This document shows positions 39,400 through 48,890 of a DNA stretch of 64,000 nt, piece after piece (the stretch's first letter is position 1; each line of letters starts with the position of its first letter). The stretch covers positions 303,013 to 367,012 of the forward strand of contig VFFE01007656.1 in the NCBI GenBank assembly GCA_008921705.1, written 5' to 3'. This DNA is from Burhinus oedicnemus. Taxonomy: Eukaryota > Chordata > Aves > Charadriiformes > Burhinidae. Both the position numbers and the translations under genes were made by a program. A model generated the notes under the pieces. That model was not told the origin of the DNA. It was given only the letters and a program-made list of their open reading frames with translations, and did not search any database.

Positions 39400-40720
39400 G
39401 CTGGCTTTGGGCTGGGCGACCTCCCTGTAAGCAGGGCCCGGTCTTTGCTTTTGCTGTTGTTGGCCTTTTGCCGTCTTGCTCCTGTGGCTACCCAGAGAGA
39501 GTGGCCACCCTGTAAGGAGGGCGAGAGCCACTATCTCTGCACCTGAGGGGGAAAGGGAGCTCTCTGGACCCCAAGCCCACCTTGTAAGCAGGGGAGGGCC
39601 GTTTCCCCGGCCCCCTCCTCCTGGCCTGGTGTCTTTGTGCCTGCTGGCGGCCTGGCCAGCGTGACCCCCGGGAGTCGGGGAGCATCACGGCATTTGCCCC
39701 TTGGCCACCTGTGAAGCCCCCGGCATGTTGAGGCCGCTCTGGCTTCCATGCAGGCTGGCAACCCCGTGCCTGCCCTGTTTAGCAGGTGAGGGCCGTTTCC
39801 CTGCCCACCTCCCCACGCCCCGGTGGCTTTCTGCCTGCTGGTGGCCTGGTCGATGTGACAGCCCTGTAGTCGGGGCATGTGTCACGAGCCGTGGAGCCCT
39901 CTGTCTCCAGGAGCAGCCCGGCCTCCCTGTAAGCAGGGCTGGGGAGGCTGCTTTAGGCAGCCAACAGGAACGAGCCCTCCCTCGCCCTTTGGAGGGTGCA
40001 AGTTGAGGAAGCGCTGTGCCGGAGGGCGCAGTCCCGCCTTTGGTGCTCCTTTTGGCTGGGGTGACCTCCCCGTGGTTGGGGTCGAGGTCGCCCCCTGGGC
40101 TCCCGAAGAGGTGGTGTTGTGCTGCAGCCAGGCTGGCCGGCCCATCACTCGGGCGCAGGTGGGAGCCTTGGGCTCCGTGGGGCTTGTTGGGAGGAGTCCT
40201 GAGCCGAGGGGGACCGCCCTGTAAGTAGGGCTGTGCGTGTCTGCCGCGCTCGGTAGGAGGTGCTTGGAGGGACCCCCTGTAATCAGGTGGGTGTCTCTGG
40301 CCCTGGCCTTTCAGAGGCGTGGGGCCAGGATGTGTGGGGCCGGGCGTGTGGCCTCCTTGTGCTTGGGAGTGGCACCCCGGACCCCAGGCTTTGGCCATGA
40401 AGCTCTACTGCCTGGCTGTTGAGTCTCGTTCCTGTTGCTGTGGGGAAAGGCTGAGCTCTCTGGCTCCCTGGGTGTCGACCCACCTGTGATCAGGGTCCGG
40501 GTCTGGGAGCCTTTGTGCCCCGCTGGCAGCCTGTGTGGGGTGACCGCCCCGTTAGCGGCGTGCGGGTCAGGGTGCCCCTGAATCAGAGAGAAAGAGCCTC
40601 CGTGGGCCTTTGGGACTGGGGCTGCCCTGTAAGTCAGGGCCCAGCCAGTGCCCTGGAGTCCCGGGCGCTTTGCAGTCCAGGCAGCGGCTCGAGCCCCCTG
40701 TAAGCAGGGATGCAGCCTCT
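39400..40720. repeat. Degenerate GC-rich tandem array with a CCCTGTAAGCAGGG motif
   Basis: Irregular units of about 70-150 bases share a core close to CCCTGTAAGCAGGG, a short palindrome (CCCTG and CAGGG around TAAG). GTAAG within this core begins at 39,427, 39,512, 39,584, 39,929, 40,221, 40,629 and 40,700, with weaker versions at 39,861, 40,279 and 40,487. Units also share phrases such as GCCTGCTGG(C/T)GGCCTGG. The 237-aa minus-strand ORF and other long frames across it come from repeat structure and high GC. Confidence 0.75.
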
Positions 40721-41129
40721 TTGGCCGCTGCTTTGCATGCCCAGCTCCATTTGCCCAGGGTGCCTGCCTCTGAGCCCAGCTCCAGCACCAGCCGGGACTC
40801 TGCTGTGCGGGGCTTTGGTGAGAGACAAGCTGGAGTAGGAGGGTTTTTCTGGAATGGTGGGGATTGGCATCTCATACTTCTGTGCAGGGAGTTTGTATTG
40901 AGAGCTTCCTTTAATTTTTTTTTTCTGCACTAGATATGCAACTGTGGGGAATGGGGTATCCCAGTACGATGGAGGGGTTTCGCTTTGGGAGAGCTGGTTT
41001 TTTTTTTTTTGGCTGTTTTCAGTTTTCTATATTAGAGATTTTGTAGTGGTTTTGTTTCTTTATATGCTTTGGGTTTTTTATTTTATTGTGGCATCTGTAC
41101 ATGTGAAAATGCATCTGGACCCTCACATT

Positions 41130-41946
41130 TGTGATACCGAAAAGCCGGTCAAAATACACTCTCTAAGACTTAATTTGAAGTTTTAGAAAGCAGGCATTCT
41201 TTATTACAGCGCTGGGTGCACGGGGGATCGTTCCACCTATCGTGCACACCCAAGCTTCTTTAGGTTACATCTTAAATGTCAGTATCTCATACATATTCAT
41301 AAACAGGTAAACCTTTCCCAAAAATAGGTGGTATCTTTCAAGAACTAATTATCATAAAGTTCACTCCTCCTAGCGCAGGCGCAGCCTTATCTGGTGGTCT
41401 TCTTCGGGGGTCTTCTGGATGAAGGCTGGCAGTCTTCCTCACTGTCAACTCTTCACCTTTCCCAATTTGTAGCATTGTTAAAACAAAATGCTGGTTTCTT
41501 CTGGTTATCTTGCTTGTTAGCTGCCCTGTCTGTCGTATATCACATAGTCTTTGTCCTTGGTTTAGTCATTCAGGTGATAAACCATCCTTTTATCTTGTAG
41601 ATTCAAGCTCTCAGTTCCTCCCATCCTTGGGCCTCAGTCTCTGTTTTCATAACTCAGCAACATTTTAAATTCATGTTATCTTTTGGCTAACTACACAGTA
41701 TAGTCTATTATAGTTTAACTTTATGAACTAGTTTATCCCTAAACTATATTTGTCATTCATTTTCTAAAATACATCCTATATCATTTGGATCTGCGTTTTA
41801 TTTTCTATTCAGAAACAGCATCTGTGACTTCCCTTTTTCTCATTACTTGTTGTTCTGTATTCTCAATAAAATGCTTTTTCAAACTCTGTTATAGCAGTTT
41901 TTATACGCATTTTTTCTGTTTCTAATGTTCTTAAGATTGTGATACA
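41130..41946 (-). mobile_element. LTR-D, ERVL-type solo LTR (minus orientation)
   Basis: About 817 bp. On the + strand it starts TGTGATACCG and ends TGTGATACA, flanked by a 4-base CATT on both sides (41,126-41,129 and 41,947-41,950). On the minus strand AATAAA (41,200-41,205) is followed by GAATGCCTGCTTTCTAAAAC, a signature of avian ERVL-family LTRs, and the end reads CGGTATCACA. No internal retroviral region is attached. It lies in the 4.2-kb block missing from copy B, so no empty site is available to confirm the ends. Confidence 0.7.
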
Positions 41947-42003
41947 CATTTTTTTACCTTTGTAACAGCAGTTGCAGTTATTGCTGTCACGAGGTGGTTG
42001 TGT

Positions 42004-42754
42004 ATTTGTCCTAGGTGGTTCTAATTGGAATCTCTGACATCATGAGGTGGTGTCCAGATAGGTGACATTGCAATGCTACAGCAGACATCTTTTGGGGCAG
42101 AGCTCGGGGGCCACTGACCGGTGTCCCGAGGTGCTCTAGTCCGTGCCCAACTGATATGTGGGGCCAGGCCCTGCTCGTCCAGCCGCTGGGTACTTTGTCT
42201 GGACTGGGAGCAGGACTCCCTGGGAGGAGTTTGTGTACCCGCTGTAGCAGAGGATTTGCTCAAATAAGAGGCCACACAAATTCCTTTCAAAATAAAAAAA
42301 CGGAGTGTGGTTCCACTGCTGCACTTGGAGTTTTTTATGTATGTGTTTTATTCTGTACTTGCTTGTAAGTAGCTTTCAAAGCCTACAATCACAAAAATAC
42401 TAGAGCAGATAAGGGCGTAGCGAGATGGGGAGTTTGTGGGGCTGCGTGGCAGTACTGCAGTATTTTGGCAGTCTGGAGTGGCCGCTGGCAAGAGCTTGGC
42501 TGGGCACACCAGAAGGGAGGGGAGGTTCTGCGACTTTGACAGTCTCAGCCTGTTGGCAGGTCGTTTGTTTACAGAAAAATATAAAGCTGTTCGTATAACA
42601 TATAGGATATTAAGTTTTTAGAAGAAATACACAGATTAATAAACTATGTAAATTATCTTAAAAAAAAAAAAAGGAGAGTAAGTTAATTGTAATCAAGTTC
42701 TGGCTGGCAGGCTCCCAAACTCCGTTAGGAATAAACATTTAGCCAAGTGGTATG
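42004..42754. repeat. Duplicated locus 2, copy A, middle part
   Basis: Matches 45,160-45,904 of copy B with a few substitutions and a longer poly-A run (42,659-42,672). It ends with the target site GTATG at 42,750-42,754, where LTR-C begins. No gene is supported. Confidence 0.88.
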
Positions 42755-43033
42755 TGTGATAAGCTCAATAAGCTTTGTTCATCAAACCTAAATCGCTTCA
42801 TAAGAAGGAAATTGCTGTGGCAGGCTAAGCTGCAAAGTCATCATAACAAGCATAAACTAGGCTAAGCTGCAAAGTCATCATTGTGATAGACTTGTATTGT
42901 ATATTTGTTAATCAAACCGGTATCGCTGTAAACTAGTATAGCCGGGAGACTTTGTAACCGCAATGTCCCGCTAAGTACTGGCCTTGATTGCCGGATAAGG
43001 GAATACTTTAGAGTTGTAAAGGTATGTAAATGA
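42755..43033 (+). mobile_element. LTR-C, left portion (solo LTR, cut by gap)
   Basis: Starts TGTGATAAGC directly after target site GTATG; copy B (45,900-45,910) is the empty site. Inside, a 22-base phrase is repeated (42,822-42,843 and 42,859-42,880). At 42,882 a second LTR-start-like sequence, TGTGATAGAC, begins, exactly matching the start of LTR-B. The segment runs into the gap at 43,034. Its last 47 bases recur at 53,503-53,549, where the remainder of the LTR lies. Confidence 0.85.
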
Positions 43034-43053
43034 NNNNNNNNNNNNNNNNNNNN
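43034..43053. other. Assembly gap (20 N)
   Basis: A nominal 20-base gap inside LTR-C. The contig to the right is copy B of the locus, starting with sequence equal to 35,497. Confidence 0.98.
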
Positions 43054-46000
43054 TTTAGAGTACAGCTGTAGCAAACTGCTGTTTTGCATTGATTAGTACT
43101 GGATCCACCTGTTGGTGGATCACCTGGCAATGAAGGTGTTACCCAGACCAATGCACAAACAGATTTTAGTCCCATTTGCCAGTACGTGCAGCATTGTTTG
43201 TGCTGGCTGTGTCAGCTGCAGGAGCACAGATGATAGCCCATCTGGCATACACCTGCTGGGATAAATCTTCCTTCTTCAGGGGAAAAAAAAAAATACTGGA
43301 ACACACATGAATCAGCAAAGTGAACTTGCACTGATTCAGCATTTCATGTTGGCACAGTAATTCCAACCTGGTAGCAGGCACCCAAGGCCTGGATGTGAGC
43401 TTCCAGTTCCACTAAATATCAGCCCTTTAACTCATAAGAGAAACGAGACTCTCTAGAGAAGATAATTTGTCAATCAGCTAGGGGGGGACCTGCTTTGCCT
43501 TGCTCAGGGGTTCTTCTTGAGGCTCTTGAATATTGAAAACTGAAGTGTCAAGTCCCCTGGAGCGGAGGTCACTAGATAGCTCACCACCTCACCCGTGAGG
43601 CTGCAATACAATCCTGGCCTGCCCTTTGCCTGCTGTTGTCAGTCCCGTCTGCAAAGCCTCTGTGCGATCCCTTTTCCCGCCTGCTGTGCTGAGAAAGATG
43701 ATGGAGTAGCGGGACTCAAATGCCACCCTGGTATTCCAAGTACACTGCCTCAGTGCTCAAAGTTTTCCCTTCTGTAGCTACCTGAGCAAGCTGAAGGGTA
43801 TGGCCAGCAGCTAGCCCCGTGGCGTCACGCAGCCCTGAGGAAGTTTTGTAGGCAGAGACCCCTTCGCCCTGGTGCCTCTGCTGACTCAAGGTTGCTGGCG
43901 TTTGTCTCCGGCAGTTTTCCCCATGCCTTAAAACGACTGCAGTAGTTGCCGGGTCAGGTAGGATCCCTGGGGAATTACCCACAGGGTTGCAGGCTGGCCC
44001 AGGACTTTGTTTAAAGGAAAATGTATGTTTTCCTGCTAACCACGGGAACCTCCGTGCAGGTGGAAAGATCAGAGAGATCTATAAAAGAAACGCTTAAAAA
44101 TGCATAGAAAACCAGCCATATTTCCTTAACTTTTATAGCACTTTCTGACCACGCATTCCAGTGCAAAGCAGCACACTCCCTTTGGAATTGTTACCGGCAG
44201 AGGAATGATGCTGTCAAAGCATTTGTTCTGGGAAAACAGCAGTACAAATGTGGAAAAAGATTAAAACGGATGCATTTGTGTAAAAATCATCTTAAGTGGG
44301 TGGCATGTGGTTGAAAAGTTGGGGAAGCTGCATCAGAGCACATAATGCTTATTTTGAGTTTATTAAAAAAAGAAATAAAGGAAATGAGAGGGCCTCTTGT
44401 GTCAAGCCGAGCTCTGGAGCAGCCTGTGGCCGGCCGTGGGCTGGCTGGAGCAAAACAGAGGGAGTCCCCCAGGGTCTAGCTAGGAAGGGCGGGAGGAGAG
44501 GAGAGATGCTGGGGACAGGATCCTGGTGGGGGAAGAGGCCACACAGGCGTGACAGCAGTGAGGGGCAGAGCAGGGACAGGCCCTGTGCCAGGACGCAGGG
44601 GGACAGAGCTTCTGGGGAAAAGTTGCGCTACACGCACAGAGCAGTTCTGGAGAGGAGAGCCGGCGGGTGCCATGCGTGTCACTGGGGGGGCTGAGACCAT
44701 CCTGAGGTACACAGGGGGTGGGTGTCCTGCATGTCACGGAGGGGGCTGTGAGTGTCCTGAGGGTCACAAAGGGAGTGGCGGGTGCCCCACGTGTCACGGA
44801 GGGGGCTGTGAGTGTCCTGAGGGTCACAAAGGGGGTGGCGGGTGCCCCACGTGTCACGGAGGGGGCTGTGAGTGTCCTGAGGGTCACAAAGGGGGTGGCG
44901 GGTGCCCCACGTGTCACGGAGGGGCTGTGACCGTCCTGAGGGACGCGGGGTCGGGTCGCTGCTGTGCCGCCTGTCGCTGCGCGCGTGCACCGCTCCTCCG
45001 CGCCGCACGGGGGCGCCTCCCGCCACCCGCCGGGCGCGTGCCCGCCTTCCCGCCGCCTGGGGCTCGTGAGGCGGCGGAGGCGCCGAGTTTGAAACCGCGA
45101 TGTCTGACCGGCCGCGGCGTTCGGCCCGAGGGACGGCGGGCAGACGCGCCGAAATGCGTATTTGTCCTAGGTGGTTCTAATTGGAATCTCTGACATCATG
45201 AGGTGGTGTCCAGATAGGTGACATTGCAGTGCTGCAGCGGGCATCTTTTGGGGCAGCGCTCGGGGGCCACTGACCGGTGTCCCGAGGTGTTCTAGTCCGT
45301 GCCCAACTGATATGTGGGGCCAGGCCCCGCTCGTCCAGCCGCTGGGTACTTTGTCTGGACTGGGAGCAGGACTCCCTGGGAGGAGTTTGTGTACCCGCTG
45401 TAGCAGAGGATTTGCTCAAATAAGAGGCCACACAAATTCCTTTCAAAATCAAAAAACGGAGTGTGGCTCCACTGCTGCACTTGGAGTTTTTTATGTATGT
45501 GTTTTATTCTGTACTTGCTTGTAAGTAGTTTTCAAAGCCTACAATCACAAAAATACTAGAGCAGATAAGGGCGTGGCGAGATGGGGAGTTTGTGGGGCTG
45601 TGTGGCAGTACTGCAGTATTTTGGCGGTCTGGAGTGGCTGCTGGCAGGAGCTTGGCTGGGCACACCAGAAGGGAGGGGAGGTTCTGCGACTTTGACAGTC
45701 TCAGCCTGTTGCCAGGTGGTTTGTTTACAGAACAATATAAAGCTGTTCATATAACATATAGGATATTAAGTTTTTAGAAGAAATACACAGATTAATAAAC
45801 TATGTAAATTATCTTAAAAAAAGGAGAGTAAGTTAATTGTAATCAAGTTCCGGCTGGCAGGCTCCCAAACTCCGTTAGGAATAAACATTTAGCCAAGTGG
45901 TATGTAGCTTCTGATTCTGAACATGCTCAAGCTCTCTAAAGCTACGTGGAGGTATTTCTTCCACTAAACATAGGTGAGGGGGCATTTACTTTCTCAATAA

Positions 46001-46925
46001 GGACTTTTTAAAACTTGCAGAGGTTTATTCTTTATGCATTGCCTTTACTTCTTTTTTTTCTAGGAGTGGTACATGGCTGTACAGTTTTTCAGTTGTCCAT
46101 ACCAGAGAAAAAGGCCTCTAAACTGAGCGTGCTGAGCTTGTGCCAGCATCTGGTGTCCCTGCTACACCCTGGGTCATATGAAGGGTTTGGAATAAACCCA
46201 CTGTTTGGTGAGAGTGACAGCTTTGATGTGAAACTCCTGGGAAGAGGTTTTGGTGGCACTTCAAGGCATAAACGGGCAGCTGTTGCAATATTGAAGTGGA
46301 ATCTGGCACGGAGCAGCTAGTGCAGAATATACAGCACTGCCGAGCGTGGCTGTGGTACCCATCACACTGCTCTCCATGGGGGTCTCGCCACTGATGTCCT
46401 CCTTTCAAGCCATTTTGTTTCGATGCTTGTGGTTACAGAGCAGATGGTAATTACGCGCTGTGCTGTTGTACCTCGATGAAGTCCTCAAAGCGAGAAGGGT
46501 GCTATTCCGTTTCTTGTTATCTACACTGTGCTACCAGGCCAAACTTTAAAACATACTAGAAATAGAAGTGCCTCAGCTTGTTCAGTCACTGATGTTTTAG
46601 ATAAGCAGAAATAGCTCAGAAAGATGACAAGACCATGATGGGGAGCTATCTTCTTTCCAACATACAAACCAAAAACTGCATTTAAGGTTTATCTTCCTAC
46701 GGAAATGGTGGTGACAGGGTGAAACTTACAGTTAAGGAAGATTTTGTGGTCAACTTATGGGTGCAAACAACAAAGTGCACTCAATCAAAAGGCAGTCCTC
46801 AGATTTCACTATGGAGGAAATATATTTTATTGACATATTTCAGAAGAATTCAAAGTTCACCTTGGAGTTAGTTTCCTAAGTTTAAGGTTACTAACAGCAT
46901 TTTATGAATTAGGCTTATGCTAAAT
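43054..46925. repeat. Duplicated locus 2, copy B (empty for LTR-C, lacks 4.2-kb block)
   Basis: 43,054-45,159 matches 35,497-37,767. 45,160-45,904 matches 42,004-42,754. 45,900-46,925 matches 53,762-54,782. It is therefore a continuous version of a locus that copy A shows in pieces, without LTR-C and without 37,768-42,003. It continues at 46,926 into single-copy DNA. A 101-aa ORF at 46,015-46,320 has two stops in copy A, so it is not a conserved gene. Confidence 0.9.
44662..44940. repeat. 60-bp minisatellite, about 5 units (copy B)
   Basis: The same repeat as at 37.1-37.56 kb but with three fewer units, the typical difference between VNTR alleles. In one frame it spells a 20-residue Cys/His-containing repeat (CPTCHGGGCECPEGHKGGGG). 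This is a by-product of the 60-base period and not evidence of a zinc-binding protein. Confidence 0.92.
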
Positions 46926-48739
46926 CTCCAACTAAACTTTCCCCAAAACTGCTTGCTATTGATAATTCAGCTCCAGAGATTTGAGTTCTTTCAGTACAGA
47001 AAAAGTTCTCAAAAGGATGCTTCATGAGGATGTCTGAGGCCCGTTTAACGCTGTTTATCACAATATGGGAGTTCCAGCCCTTTCCATAATATTAATTCTC
47101 TGGTAAAAGGCAGGTCCTTTAGACACAGCCATATTTATTCTGCTTTACCACCTTACAGGCGAAGCAAGCCTGTAGCTGGGCAAAATCCCATCATGTCTTG
47201 CACCTCCTTCCACTTTTCCCTCTTTATTAAAGTGCTGAGTTACGATGGCTGTGCTGCTCCTGGCCTGTGGGGCCAGAGCCCTGGCTGAGTGTGCTTTTCC
47301 TTGGCAGGACCCCACCTGTGAGCAAACTTTGGCTCCCTGGAAATGTCTGTCTTTGGTGCTCCAAAGGTGCAGAAACACCTGGGGCAGTCCCCATGAGAAA
47401 TGTTGTATTACAGGGCAAGAGGCTCACGCTGGGCTAAAGCCGGGCCCTCCTGCCTGCCCAAGACGACAACATTTTCAGACATTTGATGTTGTACCGCTGT
47501 TGGAAACCACCTTCTGTGGTGTAGCATAGAGGAAGTGATGGCAACTGTTTGCTGGAGGGCCTCTGACTGCTGCCTTGGTACTTGTAGGAACTCCGTGAGT
47601 GTATTGAGGAACACTCACGCTAGCATAGTTCTTTAGCAGGTTCCTAGGTAACTTCTCCACAGTTACAATCAATATTTTTTTCTTTCCCTTTTTTTCTAAC
47701 TTTCACCCCTGGCTTTGGGTTTCTCCTACAAAAGCTCAGTGATTCTTTTTGACTGTGCTGTCTTTATTGGCAATCTGTCTCCTAGAGACCAATAATTTAA
47801 AGCAGAGGGTTGGCCTGGACAAAAGAGGAAGCAATTTCTTCAGGACGTGTTTTTCTGTGGCAAAACTGATGCACAGAGATATAAAGTGACCCAATTCCTG
47901 TCCTTGAGGGAGACTGTAGAAGCGATGGTAATGGAGGACTGGGCTTTCTAGCTCTGCCACAGGAGCCCAGAAACACAAGGTTCTCCAGCCTCCTAAGCAA
48001 ACAGAAGCAGACAACAATGGGTAAAAAGCTGCCTGGGAAGCACTTGAAAATCTCCCTCTGTTCCAAACAATGCGTCATTACGGACGGGGAGTGACTAAGG
48101 ACAGCACAAGTCTGCTTGCACAGCCAGATGTGGCTGGAGGGATGCTGGTGTTTGTGGCTTGATGCTGAGAAGGTGGCTAATGCTTGCCAAGTGCCTCTGA
48201 GGAGAGCTGGCATCAGGCTCTGGGCAGGCAGTGAGCTCTCCCCTTCTGCCCAGGCACTCGGGTGTCCGTGGGGCAGGAGGCCTGAGGAGGCACGCTGACA
48301 GCACAGGCCTGCTGGTCCGTATCAGCTGCGGAGGAGGCAGGGAGCAGGGGGAAACCCTTTCTCGCTCAGCCCCTGTACACGCTCCCATTGTCCCCGCTAA
48401 CAATGGGGGAGATGAGCAAGCACTGGAGCCGATGACACAAATCCAAGTGTGGGAAGCAGCTGGCTGGCTGCTAAAGGGAAGCACTGTGTGTGCTGTAGTG
48501 ACAGCCCCTGCCCTTCCAGCACCGCCAGGGTGAGAGCCAGGCCTCCTGACAGTCTCCAGCCTCAGTGTAGGACCGAGCTCTGTTCTGTGCTTGAAAGAGG
48601 CAAACCTGCCTGCCTTTATTTAACCTGCCTTTCTCCAGAGTGAGGAGCTTCCTGGCTGGCTTGGGGCACAGGGGAACCCTGCAGGCAGCTGCTTCCAGTG
48701 GCTCTTCTCCTCCGGAACTGTCTGCAGAAACCTGCATGG

Positions 48740-48890
48740 TAAGAATTAAGTATCCTGGCCTGATGATTTCTTCATAAATAAGAAATGCTAATAAACAGTT
48801 TCCATTCCTTAAAGCCCAGCAGGTAGGAGGACAAAATTGAGGGAAGCTATTTCCATTTTCTGTAGCTTGCATTATTCATCTCTCCTGAGA
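48740..48890. promoter_or_regulatory. Candidate conserved non-coding element
   Basis: An AT-rich island with AAGAATTAAGTATCC, TTCATAAATAAGAAATGC, TAATAAACAG and GCATTATTCATC in a GC-rich neighbourhood, without a coding frame or repeat structure. If the assembly is corrected as proposed it lies about 4.8 kb upstream of THY1 exon 1. Confidence 0.25.

Larger units (their letters stand above)
37768..42003. other. 4.2-kb block present in copy A, absent from copy B
   Basis: Copy B passes straight from the base matching 37,767 to the base matching 42,004, with only a 2-base (GT) microhomology at the junction. The block has no transposon termini of its own. It contains two tandem-repeat arrays, poly-T runs and an ERVL-type LTR. 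A deletion on the B haplotype by end joining is the simplest reading; an error in one contig is the alternative. Confidence 0.8.

Noticed and set aside
39685..40398. 237-aa minus-strand ORF
   Set aside because: It lies in the GC-rich palindrome array, is Pro/Gly/Arg/His-rich, has no domain, and there are competing ORFs on the other strand.
44549..45193. 214-aa ORF with repeated CPTCHGGGCECPEGHKG-like units, resembling a zinc-binding repeat protein
   Set aside because: The units are translations of the 60-bp minisatellite. There is no start context, splice structure or similarity to a known family, and the unit number varies between copies.
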